Shown here in pieces: positions 34,578 through 42,754 of a stretch of 64,000 nucleotides of DNA (position 1 is its first letter; each line of letters starts with the position of its first letter). The DNA is taken from contig NZ_JACCCV010000001.1 of NCBI RefSeq assembly GCF_013410115.1, positions 1,860,001 through 1,924,000 of the forward strand. Reading direction: 5' to 3'. The notes beneath the pieces were generated by a model that was not told the origin of the DNA, made no database searches, and saw nothing but the letters and a program-made list of their open reading frames with translations. Source of the DNA: Tunturiibacter gelidiferens. Lineage in GTDB: Bacteria; Acidobacteriota; Terriglobia; Terriglobales; Acidobacteriaceae. A program made the position numbers and the translations under genes.

Positions 34578-34949
34578 ATGAGCGATCAGATTACCTCGAC
34601 GTTTGCTGCATTGGCTGATCCAACCCGGCGGGCAATTCTTGCGCGGCTGGCGTTGGGAGAGACCTCAGTTACGGAGATTGCCGCGCCGTTCGAGATGAGT
34701 ATGCCGGCGATCTCACGACACCTGAAGGTGCTGGAGAAGGCTGGGTTGATCTCGCGCGGGCGGGAGGCGCAGTGGCGGCCTTGCAAGCTGAAGGCAGAAC
34801 CTCTGAAGCAGGCTGCCGACTGGCTGGATGAGTACCGCAGGTTCTGGGAGGAGAGTTTCGATCGATTGGACGAGTATCTGAAGACCCTACAGATAAAGGA
34901 GAAGAAAGATGCCCGAAACAAAAATGGAAGTGGTAGAAAGCGCCGCTGA
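34578..34949 (+). CDS. ArsR-family winged-helix regulator
   Basis: This 123-residue regulator has the ArsR fold: ITSTFAALADPTRRAILARLALGETSVTEIAAPFEMSMPAISRHLKVLEKAGLISRGREAQWRPCKL. I use the ATG at 34578 because this is where family similarity begins; the frame runs further upstream through AT-rich promoter DNA. There is no obvious metal-binding CxC motif, so it belongs to the non-metal group often paired with SRPBCC proteins. It overlaps the next gene by 41 bp, showing co-expression. Confidence 0.93.
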   Translation: MSDQITSTFAALADPTRRAILARLALGETSVTEIAAPFEMSMPAISRHLKVLEKAGLISRGREAQWRPCKLKAEPLKQAADWLDEYRRFWEESFDRLDEYLKTLQIKEKKDARNKNGSGRKRR

Positions 34950-35418
34950 GCGGGAGATTGTGTTGTCGCGAGTGTTCGATGCGCCGCGCCAGATGGTATG
35001 GGACGCCTGGACAGATCCGAAACAGGTTGCGCTGTGGTGGGGGCCGAAAGGCTTTACGACGACGATTGAAGAGATGGATGTGAGGCCAGGCGGCGTGTGG
35101 AAACAAGTGCTGCACGGGCCCGACGGCACCGATTATCTGAACGAGAGCGTGTTCCTCGAGGTGGTGCAAAATGAGCGGCTTGTGTACACGTTGACCGGTG
35201 GAAGGAAGGGCGGGCCCGTGGTGCAGTTTGAAAAAGCCACGACTTTTGAAGAGGAGGCGGGAGGGACGCGGGTCACGATGCGTCTAATCTTTGCCTCGGC
35301 TGAGGCTCGGGATCAGAATGTGCGCGATTACGGCTCGATTGAGGGCGCCAAGCAGGCGTTCCAGAGGCTAGAGGACTATCTGGCAGGCCAGTTTGTGGAG
35401 ACGACAGCGAAGGCTTAG
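34909..35418 (+). CDS. SRPBCC (AHSA1-like) protein 1
   Basis: This 169-residue protein has the AHSA1/SRPBCC signature VFDAPRQMVWDAWTDPKQVALWWGPKGFTTT, then VRPGGVWKQVLHGPDG and a C-terminal helix (GAKQAFQRLEDYLAGQF). It binds small hydrophobic ligands in the helix-grip fold; the ligand is unknown. It starts 41 bp inside the arsR-type gene, a pairing common in soil bacteria, in which the regulator may sense the same ligand. Confidence 0.9.
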   Translation: MPETKMEVVESAAEREIVLSRVFDAPRQMVWDAWTDPKQVALWWGPKGFTTTIEEMDVRPGGVWKQVLHGPDGTDYLNESVFLEVVQNERLVYTLTGGRKGGPVVQFEKATTFEEEAGGTRVTMRLIFASAEARDQNVRDYGSIEGAKQAFQRLEDYLAGQFVETTAKA

Positions 35419-35450
35419 ACACTGGGGTTGAAAAAACGAGGAGGAATGCG

Positions 35451-35960
35451 ATGGGTACAGCGACGGTATCTCCGAAGGTGAGGACTCAACATGAGCTGCA
35501 GATTACTCGGGTCTTCGATGCGCCACGCGAGCTGGTTTGGAGGGCGTGGACTGATCCTGCACAGATGAAGCAGTGGTACGGGCCACGCCAGTTTGAGGCT
35601 CGAAACCTGACCGCAGATGTTCGACCGGGCGGCAAGTGGCGAGACTGTTTGCACAGCGATGGATTCACCGACAGCAGTGGCGAGTGGCGGACGGCCGACG
35701 TGTGGCAGGGTGGCGAATACCTCGAACTGGTTGAGCCGGAACGGCTTGTCTTCACCTTTCACTGGGAAGAGGGCAGCGGGCTTCCGGAGCACGACACTGT
35801 GATTACGATCACTTTTGAAGAGCATGCAGGCAAAACGACGATGAACTTTCACCAGGCCTTCTTCGTAACTGAAGAAGATCGAGATGGGCATATGAAGGGC
35901 TGGAACAGCAGCTTCGAGAAACTGGACGAGTTTTTGCGCGAGGTGAAGCATGGCCATTGA
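35451..35960 (+). CDS. SRPBCC (AHSA1-like) protein 2
   Basis: This 169-residue paralogue of the preceding gene has VFDAPRELVWRAWTDPAQMKQWYGPRQFEARNLTADVRPGGKWRDCLHSDG and a helical end (GWNSSFEKLDEFLREV). WYGP replaces WWGP. It follows protein 1 after 32 bp and overlaps protein 3 by 11 bp. The three genes appear to come from tandem duplication and divergence. Confidence 0.9.
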   Translation: MGTATVSPKVRTQHELQITRVFDAPRELVWRAWTDPAQMKQWYGPRQFEARNLTADVRPGGKWRDCLHSDGFTDSSGEWRTADVWQGGEYLELVEPERLVFTFHWEEGSGLPEHDTVITITFEEHAGKTTMNFHQAFFVTEEDRDGHMKGWNSSFEKLDEFLREVKHGH

Positions 35961-36423
35961 AGGAGGCGTGATGGAGGCGGGGCTGCTTGAGGTCTGTCTG
36001 ACGCGGAGAGTCGCAGCCTCGCCAGAGGTGGTGTTTGCGGCGTGGATCGATCGGGAGCAGCTGGCGAAGTGGTGGGGACCGAAGGGCTTCACCACTCGGG
36101 TGTACCAAGTGGATGCGCGTGTGGGCGGCGCAATTTTAGTCGATATGCGATCGCCGGATGGTGTGGTGTATCCGATGTCGGGACGGTTTGTGACGATCGA
36201 TCGGCCGCACAGACTGGTGTTTGTGACGGCTTCGATCGATGAGCACGGCAAGCCTATGTTCGAAGTTATGAATACGGTGATCTTCAACGAAGCGCGTGGC
36301 GGAACGGAGATCTCGCTGGTCGCTCGGGTGATCAAGACAACGACTGCTGCGCCGCAATACTTTGCGGGGATGTCGCAGGGTTGGTGCCAGAGCCTAGATC
36401 GGCTGACGGAGCTGGTCGCTTAG
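35950..36423 (+). CDS. SRPBCC (AHSA1-like) protein 3
   Basis: This 157-residue third paralogue has VAASPEVVFAAWIDREQLAKWWGPKGFTTRVYQVDARVGGAILVDMRSPDG and a C-terminal helix (GMSQGWCQSLDRLTELVA). It overlaps protein 2 by 11 bp and ends the operon. As with the other two, the ligand is not known. Confidence 0.9.
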   Translation: MAIEGGVMEAGLLEVCLTRRVAASPEVVFAAWIDREQLAKWWGPKGFTTRVYQVDARVGGAILVDMRSPDGVVYPMSGRFVTIDRPHRLVFVTASIDEHGKPMFEVMNTVIFNEARGGTEISLVARVIKTTTAAPQYFAGMSQGWCQSLDRLTELVA

Positions 36424-36542
36424 GTTTAGTTCGGTTTGGTGCGGCTGATGAGCTTCAGGTTTCCCTGGGAACGAGTGTGTTGTTGGTCACGTTCGAAGGG
36501 AGGGCTGAGGCTCTCTTTGTTTCTGGTTCAGGGTTCGTGTTT

Positions 36543-36884
36543 TCAGGCCGCGAGTGCGGCGTCCAGAGTTGGGTCGATGGGAAGGATGGCGTCGGTGCAG
36601 GTCATCTTGAGGACCTCGAGGACGCGGTCGGTGGGGGCGACGAGGCGTAGTTCGCCGCTGTGAGTCTTCATCTTGCCGTAGAGGATCATGAGGAGACCGA
36701 GACCTGCGCTGTCAAGGAACTCGACGCCGGAGAGCTCGAGGATGAGTTTGGGGACGCCTTTGTCGGTGACGGCGGTGATCCTGGATTCGACCTCGCGCAG
36801 GCGCAGGCCGAGGGTCATGCGTCCGGTGAGGCGGAAGATGGCGGTGGTTGCGTTGGCGTGGTCCAGCTCAGCTTCGAGGATCAT
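36543..36884 (-). CDS. STAS-domain anti-sigma factor antagonist
   Basis: This 113-residue single STAS domain has the phosphoacceptor motif EFLDSAGLGLLM (Ser near residue 59) and the opening FRLTGRMTLG. Such proteins release sigma factors by binding an anti-sigma kinase when unphosphorylated. No kinase or phosphatase partner is encoded nearby. It lies on the minus strand between the SRPBCC operon and ftsZ. Confidence 0.9.
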   Translation of the reverse strand: MILEAELDHANATTAIFRLTGRMTLGLRLREVESRITAVTDKGVPKLILELSGVEFLDSAGLGLLMILYGKMKTHSGELRLVAPTDRVLEVLKMTCTDAILPIDPTLDAALAA

Positions 36885-36986
36885 GAGGTGGGGCTCTCCT
36901 AAGTGTTTGCAAGCATACCGCAGGTACGGTTGCAGACTTTTGCGTAGGGATTTCGTTCGTGAATTTTAGATGCGGGGCTATCTGCT

Positions 36987-37442
36987 TCAGGCGCGATCTT
37001 CGTGATCTTCGAAGAACAGAGCGTGGGTTGCGCCTGGGTCGTCGATGGGAGTGAAGCCCATTCTTTCGTAGAGGCGTGCTGCGCCGGCGTTTTCGGCGCG
37101 GAGACGCACGCAGCGGAAGCTCTTTCGGGCTTCTTGTACGAGGGTTGAGACCAGAGCCCGGCCGACTCCCTGGTTGCGCCATGCGGAGCGAACGTAGACG
37201 CGGCGGATACGGCCTGTTCCCGGTTCGGAAGTGAAGGGGTCGATGGTGAGTCCGCCGACTGCGACGAGTTGGCCGTGGTCGAGGTGGCCGCAGAGAACTT
37301 CGCCTGGGGCTTCGAAGCGATTGACTCCGCTGGCCCACTCGTCAACGAGCGTGTCGATGAAGTCGTAGCCGTCTCTCTTTGCCTCGGCGTGGAGTTCTTC
37401 TAGTCCTGTGGTCGGCAACTTGATTTGTTGAATCGGGATCAT
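36987..37442 (-). CDS. GNAT-family N-acetyltransferase
   Basis: This 151-residue GNAT protein has the acetyl-CoA motif A, RRVYVRSAWRNQGVGRALVSTLVQEARK (the R/Q-x-x-G-x-G/A loop RNQGVGRA), preceded by GQLVAVGGLTIDPF and followed by VRLRAENAGAARLYERMGFTPI. The substrate cannot be predicted. It is on the same strand as the STAS gene, 102 bp upstream, and divergent from ftsZ. Confidence 0.92.
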   Translation of the reverse strand: MIPIQQIKLPTTGLEELHAEAKRDGYDFIDTLVDEWASGVNRFEAPGEVLCGHLDHGQLVAVGGLTIDPFTSEPGTGRIRRVYVRSAWRNQGVGRALVSTLVQEARKSFRCVRLRAENAGAARLYERMGFTPIDDPGATHALFFEDHEDRA

Positions 37443-37680
37443 TTGTGATTGTAAGAGCGATGGGTTGGATGCGTGATTGTGCGACTTAGTTCTTGCCCCA
37501 ATCGAGACGACAGACGCTGACGCGGAATGGTGATGGCACTCTCTGCGTGCCGCACCATATCAAAAGCGGTGCAAATTTGCAGGGTTTGGAACCATGCGTG
37601 GTACGGGCGGTGGAAAACGGGGGTCGTGTGTTTGGCAAGGAGGTGGGAGAATTAAACAACTTTCAAGGAGTCCTGCTGCT

Positions 37681-39177
37681 ATGTCGAATCTGCCCAATGA
37701 TCCTAACGATCCGAACGATCTCCGCATTCACTATCACGATGAGATACCGCATGGAGCGAGGATCAAGGTTATTGGGGTAGGCGGCGGCGGGAACAATGCC
37801 GTGAATCGCATGATCGCGGCGAATGTGGTTGGGGTTGAGTTTATTGCGGCGAATACGGATGTGCAGGCGCTGCAGGTTTCGAATGCACCGGTGAAGCTGC
37901 AGCTTGGCGTGAAGCTGACGAGTGGACTAGGCGCGGGTGCAAACCCTGATGTGGGTCGGCGTGCGGCGCTGGAGGATTCGGACAAGATCATCGAGGCGCT
38001 TGAGGGCGCGGATATGGTGTTTGTGACTGCGGGGCTGGGCGGTGGTACCGGGACTGGAGCTGCTCCCGTGATTGCGAGCCTGGCGAGTGAGATGGGCGCG
38101 CTGACGGTGGCGGTGGTGACGAGGCCGTTCGCATTTGAAGGCAAGCGGCGGATGCAGCAGGCTGAGCGTGGAATGCAGGAGCTGCTGGAGTCGGTCGATA
38201 CCGTGATTGTGATTCCGAATGAGAAGCTGCTGGCGGTGGCGAAGGATGCTGGATTCTTTGAGAGCTTCCGGATTGCGGACGATGTGCTGCGGCAGGGCGT
38301 GCAGGGAATCTCGGACATCATCACGATTCCTGGTGTGATCAATCGCGACTTTGCCGATGTGAAGACGACGATGGCGGGGATGGGCTATGCGGTGATGGGA
38401 ACGGGCGTTCGGTCGGGCGCGAATCGTGCGGTGGAGGCTGCGATGGCCGCGATGGCTTCGCCGCTGCTGGAGGCGGGAGCGATCGATGGGGCGCGTGGGA
38501 TACTGATCAACATCACGGGCTCGAGCAGCTTGAAGCTGAGTGAGGTGAATGAGGCTTCGAGCATTATTCAGAATGCGGCGCATGAGGATGCGAACATCAT
38601 CTTCGGTGCGGTGCAGGATGAGTCGATGGGCGATGAGGTGAAGATCACCGTGATTGCCACGGGGTTCAAGCAGCAGGAGATGCCGCAGCGGCGGGAGCGC
38701 ATGCTGGCGGAGGCGACGCTGCCAACGATGCGGTATGACGTGCCGATTCAGCCGCGTGTGGTGACTCCTCGGCCTGCGTCGACACGGTTTGCGAGTGAGA
38801 TGGAACCGGCCAGACCGGTGCACGAGGCGAACGAAGTGAAAGAGCCGGTCGGGAAGATGGAGATGAGTGGCCCGGTTGAGCTGGTTCCGGTGCCCGCGTC
38901 GGTGTTTGATGACGACTTTTTCCGTGCGCCTGCGGCGCGGGGGGAGAGGGCTGGTGAGGTGAATCGGTCGGAGGGTGGACAGGTAGACCGGGCGAGAGAG
39001 GCGACTCACTTTTCTGCGCCGGTGCGCGTCCAACAGGAGAACGTTCGCGGTGGGACGGACGAGGTGGGGGACTCCCAGGTTCGTGTTCCCGCATTTGGGA
39101 CTGTATCGGTGGCGCCTGCGGATCAAGCGGAGCCGGACGAGCTCGATATTCCTGCGTTTTTGCGACGCGGGAACTGA
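37681..39177 (+). CDS. ftsZ: tubulin-like cell division GTPase FtsZ
   Basis: This 498-residue protein forms the Z ring. It has [18 protein letters not shown], the tubulin signature [15 protein letters not shown], the T7 loop region, and the conserved C-terminal peptide [11 protein letters not shown] that binds FtsA. The ATG at 37681 is preceded by AAGGAG at 37665-37670; an upstream ATG at 37594 lacks support. The linker between GTPase core (ends near 320) and tail is long and acidic/Pro-rich. It has its own 238-bp upstream spacer, so it can be transcribed separately from ftsQA. Confidence 0.97.
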   Translation: MSNLPNDPNDPNDLRIHYHDEIPHGARIKVIGVGGGGNNAVNRMIAANVVGVEFIAANTDVQALQVSNAPVKLQLGVKLTSGLGAGANPDVGRRAALEDSDKIIEALEGADMVFVTAGLGGGTGTGAAPVIASLASEMGALTVAVVTRPFAFEGKRRMQQAERGMQELLESVDTVIVIPNEKLLAVAKDAGFFESFRIADDVLRQGVQGISDIITIPGVINRDFADVKTTMAGMGYAVMGTGVRSGANRAVEAAMAAMASPLLEAGAIDGARGILINITGSSSLKLSEVNEASSIIQNAAHEDANIIFGAVQDESMGDEVKITVIATGFKQQEMPQRRERMLAEATLPTMRYDVPIQPRVVTPRPASTRFASEMEPARPVHEANEVKEPVGKMEMSGPVELVPVPASVFDDDFFRAPAARGERAGEVNRSEGGQVDRAREATHFSAPVRVQQENVRGGTDEVGDSQVRVPAFGTVSVAPADQAEPDELDIPAFLRRGN

Positions 39178-39316
39178 TGGTACAACTGATTTCTGTACGA
39201 GTAGCACGGATGGGGAAGGGTGCTGCTCGAGAGATTGTGTTGAATTAGTATTTTATTAGATGAATTGTGGATCGATGGCAGTTCGATTGCAGTCAAATCA
39301 ATAAGAGGGATCGCCT

Positions 39317-40564
39317 GTGTCGAGATCAATGAAGGTTTTTGGCGCGCTCCTCTTCGGCCTTGTCCTTGGTGCTGGAGTGGGTGCTAACGCAACGACGAGT
39401 ACCACTGGGAAGGCCAGGCGGCACTCTGCTGGGACGGCTCGGGTTGCGACTACGGTGAAACCTCATTCGGGGGCTTCGCGCTCAGCCGCGAGGGGTACGA
39501 CGCACGTCGTTGCAACGCATGGGTTTGTGGGGCATCATCGAGGAGCCCGGCCGACTCTGGCTGTGCGGCGGACACGATATCAGGAACACTTTTCTGCAAG
39601 TTCGTTTGCTGACAATCTCACATTGGGCGACATCGTCGATGGAGAAGACCCGTTGGTTCGGGCGGCGGCGATTGAGGCGTTGGGCAATATGAACGGCACT
39701 GCGATCGCGATTGATCCTTCTACGGGACGGATTCTGGCGATGGTAAACCAGAAGCTGGCGCTGTCGAGAGGGGCTGAGCCCTGCTCGACGATCAAGCTGA
39801 CGGTGGCTCTGGCTGCGCTGGAGGAAGGTATCGTTCGCAAAGATACACCGGTGAATCTGGGCGGGCACTATCACCTAACGATGACCGAGGCTTTGGCTCA
39901 CTCGAATAACCTTTATTTTGAGACTCTTGGGCGGCAGCTCGGATTTGAGCGCGTCAAGCACTACGCCAATGAATTTGGACTTGGCGAGTTGGCTGGATAC
40001 CACATTCAGGGCGAGCAGCTCGGGACTTATCCGGATGAGGTATTGCCGGCGTCGCTGGGTGGAGTGGGGAGAATGTGCTCGTTTGGCGAGAGCGTTTCGA
40101 TGACTCCGCTGCAGCTTGGAGCGCTGGTTTCGGCGATTGCGAATGGCGGGACGCTTTATTATCTGCAACATCCCGAAACTGCAGCAGACATGGCCACGTT
40201 TGAGCCTAAAGTAAAGCGGGTGCTGGACATAGCCCCGTTGATTCCAGAGATTTCGGTGGGTATGTCGGGAGCGGTGCAGTATGGAACGGCGCGTTCTCTG
40301 CGGGCTAACTTCAGCCAATTTCCAGTGATGGGCAAGACGGGTACCTGCTCCAATAATGGCACTCGATTCGGGTGGTTTGGGTCTTTTGCGGATACGCCGA
40401 AGGGGCAGATTGTGACCGTATTTTTCCTGGAGGGCGGACGGCCCACCTTTGGTCCAAAAGCGGCTGAGTTGACCGGGGAGTTTTACCGGGCGCTGTGGGA
40501 TAAGGATTATTTTTTACAGAAGCCAACGGTCGAAACCAGTGGAGTTATGGGCGGTTCTGAGTAG
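39317..40564 (+). CDS. secreted penicillin-binding transpeptidase-domain protein
   Basis: This 415-residue protein has a signal peptide or anchor (MKVFGALLFGLVLGAGVGANA), a basic Ala/His-rich spacer, and one transpeptidase domain with all three motifs: STIK (S157, K160), SNN (196-198) and KTGT (K340-T343). There is no pedestal of the usual class B size, so it is a compact PBP. It may be a carboxypeptidase-like or accessory transpeptidase working with the divisome. The start is GTG at 39317, four codons ahead of an ATG. Confidence 0.88.
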   Translation: MSRSMKVFGALLFGLVLGAGVGANATTSTTGKARRHSAGTARVATTVKPHSGASRSAARGTTHVVATHGFVGHHRGARPTLAVRRTRYQEHFSASSFADNLTLGDIVDGEDPLVRAAAIEALGNMNGTAIAIDPSTGRILAMVNQKLALSRGAEPCSTIKLTVALAALEEGIVRKDTPVNLGGHYHLTMTEALAHSNNLYFETLGRQLGFERVKHYANEFGLGELAGYHIQGEQLGTYPDEVLPASLGGVGRMCSFGESVSMTPLQLGALVSAIANGGTLYYLQHPETAADMATFEPKVKRVLDIAPLIPEISVGMSGAVQYGTARSLRANFSQFPVMGKTGTCSNNGTRFGWFGSFADTPKGQIVTVFFLEGGRPTFGPKAAELTGEFYRALWDKDYFLQKPTVETSGVMGGSE

Positions 40565-40619
40565 AGTTGTGGCTTGGAGTGGTGAAAAACGCTGGTAAGA
40601 GCGTGGTGTTTTGGTGGTG

Positions 40620-40647
40620 AAGACGTGGTGACTGGCGGCGTCTTTTT
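40620..40647 (+). terminator. likely terminator after the transpeptidase gene
   Basis: AAGACG (40620-40625) pairs with CGTCTT (40639-40644), followed by TTTTTG. The loop is 13 nt. Confidence 0.5.
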
Positions 40648-40653
40648 GAGTTG

Positions 40654-40827
40654 CTAAAAAAGTGCCACTTTTTTTGAATTAATTTGCTCTTCATCCCTCC
40701 TGAGATTTGAATTTCGACTGGCTCGGCCTCGCGGTGAGGTTGAGCCTTTTCCTTTTGATCGCTTTGTGGCTGCGATGTAGTAGTCGATGTTCCAGCATTC
40801 GCGGCACGGTGGCAGCCGGGTGATCAT
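40654..40827 (-). CDS. possible small basic protein with a CxxC motif
   Basis: A 57-codon minus-strand frame starts MITRLPPCRECWNIDYY and ends in a Lys/Arg/Ser-rich tail. It has a CxxC pair but no good ribosome site and no recognised family. It may be noise; it is recorded because nothing else occupies this DNA. Confidence 0.2.
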   Translation of the reverse strand: MITRLPPCRECWNIDYYIAATKRSKGKGSTSPRGRASRNSNLRRDEEQINSKKVALF

Positions 40828-40983
40828 GGAGCCGCCATTCGCTGGGGCGACCGGTGGAGACGGGGCCGGTGTGCCCCACGTACATCTTCTTTGTTGGGGG
40901 CGGAATAAACTTCTATTTGGACTCGGTGAAGGTGCGGTGGTCGTCGTCTTGGCTTCGGCGGGGGAATCGCGTAGAAGGGAAAG

Positions 40984-42597
40984 ATGAAGATTCTTACGGC
41001 GACAGAGATGCAGGCGGTGGATCGGTGGACTGCGGAGGAGTTTGGGGTATCCCTGGATAAGTTGATGGAGGCGGCTGGCGAGGCGGTGGCTCAGTTCTGT
41101 CTGCGGCAGTATCCGGTGGCGATGCGGGTGGTGGTGTTGTGTGGGAAGGGCAACAACGGCGGGGATGGTTTTGTTGCGGCGCGGGTGCTGGCGCAGGCGG
41201 GGCGATTGGTGCGGGTAGTTTTGCTGGGACGGGTGGATGAGGTCAGGGGAGAGGCGGCTACGGCGCTGAAGCGGCTGATGAAGGAGTTTTCGTCTGTTGA
41301 GGTGGATGAGGTGGGGGATGAGGCCGGGCTGACGGCCTGCGCAAATGCTGTGGGGGAGGCGGAGTTGTTGCTGGATGCGTTGGTTGGGACTGGATTCAAG
41401 CCGCCGCTGCGTGGGCTTGCGGTTTTGTTGCGGGAGATGGTGGAGAAGCTGGAGACTCCGGTGGTGGCCGTGGATCTGCCTTCGGGGTGGGATGCGAATT
41501 CGGTGGAGCAGACCGCAGAGGGCTCGTTTCGGGCCGACGCTGTGGTGACCTTTACGGCGCCGAAGATAGCGCATGTGTTTGGGCACCTGACGCGGAGTGA
41601 AAAGAGCGGCGGGGCGTTTGGGCCGGTAGTGGTTGCGGCGATCGGGTCTCCTGAGGATGCCGTGGTTTCGGCGAGTGGGTTGACGTGGGCGGGTGCTTCG
41701 AAGGCGCTGGCAGAGAGGCCGCGGGATGTGAATTCGAATAAAGGCAAGTTCGGGCACGTGTTGGTGGTGGGGGGAAGCTATGGGAAGGCGGGGGCTCCGG
41801 CGATGGCGTCGTTGGCGTGTTTGCGGGCGGGGGCAGGGCTGGTGACGGCTGCGGTGCCGAAGAGCATCCTGGATTCTGTGACGCGGATTGCGCCGGAGTT
41901 GATGATGGTGCCGCTGGCGGAGGGGACCAAGGGCGCGGTTTCGTTCAAGAATCTGGATGGGGCGAAGCTGGATGCGCTGGTGAAGAGGATTTCGGTTGTG
42001 GCAGTGGGTCCTGGGCTGTCGACCGAGGGGGATGCTCCTGCATTTGCGCGACAGATCGTGGAGAAGACCACGGTACCGGTGGTGATCGATGCGGATGCGC
42101 TGAATGCTTTTGAGGGAAAGACGGATTTGCTGAATGGGGAGGGACGGGTGATGGTTCTGACGCCGCATCCAGGGGAGATGGCGCGGTTGGCTGGGATGAC
42201 GGTGAAAGAGGTGGAGGCGGATCGCGTGGGGCTGGCACGGAGGTTTGCGACGAAGCACAAGCTGACGCTGGTGCTGAAGGGGTGGCGAACCCTTATTGCG
42301 CATCCGGATGGTTCGATTGCCGTGAACACGAGTGGCAATCCGGCGATGGCGAAGGGCGGGAGTGGGGATATTCTGACGGGGATTGTGGCCGCGATGCTTG
42401 CTCAGTTTCCGAATGATGTGGCTCGCGCCGTCGAGACAGCGGTGTACCTGCATGGTCTGGCTGCGGACTATGCAGCGCATGCGATGGATGAGCATACTGT
42501 ACTTGCAACTGATACTGTTACACATCTGTCGGATGCTTTTCGATATCGAGTGAGGGATGAGGATGGGCTGGTTTGGATTTGCGGGTTGCGAGGATAG
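40984..42597 (+). CDS. nnr: bifunctional NAD(P)H-hydrate epimerase/dehydratase
   Basis: This 537-residue protein repairs hydrated NAD(P)H. The N-terminal YjeF domain (1-215, VVVLCGKGNNGGDGFVAARVLAQAG) epimerises R- and S-NADHX. The C-terminal ribokinase-like domain (about 230-530) is the ADP-dependent dehydratase, with VLVVGGSYGKAGAPAMASLACLRAGAGLVTAAVP, LTPHPGEMARL and NTSGNPAMAKGGSGDILTGI. The domain order and size are as in E. coli NnrDE. It ends the dcw-linked block. Confidence 0.95.
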   Translation: MKILTATEMQAVDRWTAEEFGVSLDKLMEAAGEAVAQFCLRQYPVAMRVVVLCGKGNNGGDGFVAARVLAQAGRLVRVVLLGRVDEVRGEAATALKRLMKEFSSVEVDEVGDEAGLTACANAVGEAELLLDALVGTGFKPPLRGLAVLLREMVEKLETPVVAVDLPSGWDANSVEQTAEGSFRADAVVTFTAPKIAHVFGHLTRSEKSGGAFGPVVVAAIGSPEDAVVSASGLTWAGASKALAERPRDVNSNKGKFGHVLVVGGSYGKAGAPAMASLACLRAGAGLVTAAVPKSILDSVTRIAPELMMVPLAEGTKGAVSFKNLDGAKLDALVKRISVVAVGPGLSTEGDAPAFARQIVEKTTVPVVIDADALNAFEGKTDLLNGEGRVMVLTPHPGEMARLAGMTVKEVEADRVGLARRFATKHKLTLVLKGWRTLIAHPDGSIAVNTSGNPAMAKGGSGDILTGIVAAMLAQFPNDVARAVETAVYLHGLAADYAAHAMDEHTVLATDTVTHLSDAFRYRVRDEDGLVWICGLRG

Positions 42598-42754
42598 AGC
42601 TAGAAGTGGATGCGGTTTGCGTCGCTTTTAGATTGTGTGGAACCAGAGTCTGTTTAGCCCGCAACGCACGAGATGCGCCATATCAACTGCCCGTTTGCTA
42701 TTTGCTCCGCGATTATGTCGTTCCTCTCGCGCAGCAATGCCGACATGTATAGAG

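Larger units (their letters stand above)
40565..40983. other. intergenic stretch with a terminator and a doubtful small frame
   Basis: This 419-bp gap contains a terminator-like hairpin near 40620 and an A/T-flanked hairpin near 40659. On the minus strand, a 57-codon frame (40827-40654) encodes a basic peptide with CREC; I list it separately at low confidence. Nothing else is clear. Confidence 0.45.

Noticed and set aside
40654..42525. Long minus-strand frame of ~620 codons opposite nnr
   Set aside because: It is mostly His/Arg/Pro-rich antisense sequence over nnr. Only its last ~57 codons lie in non-coding DNA, and these are listed separately at low confidence.
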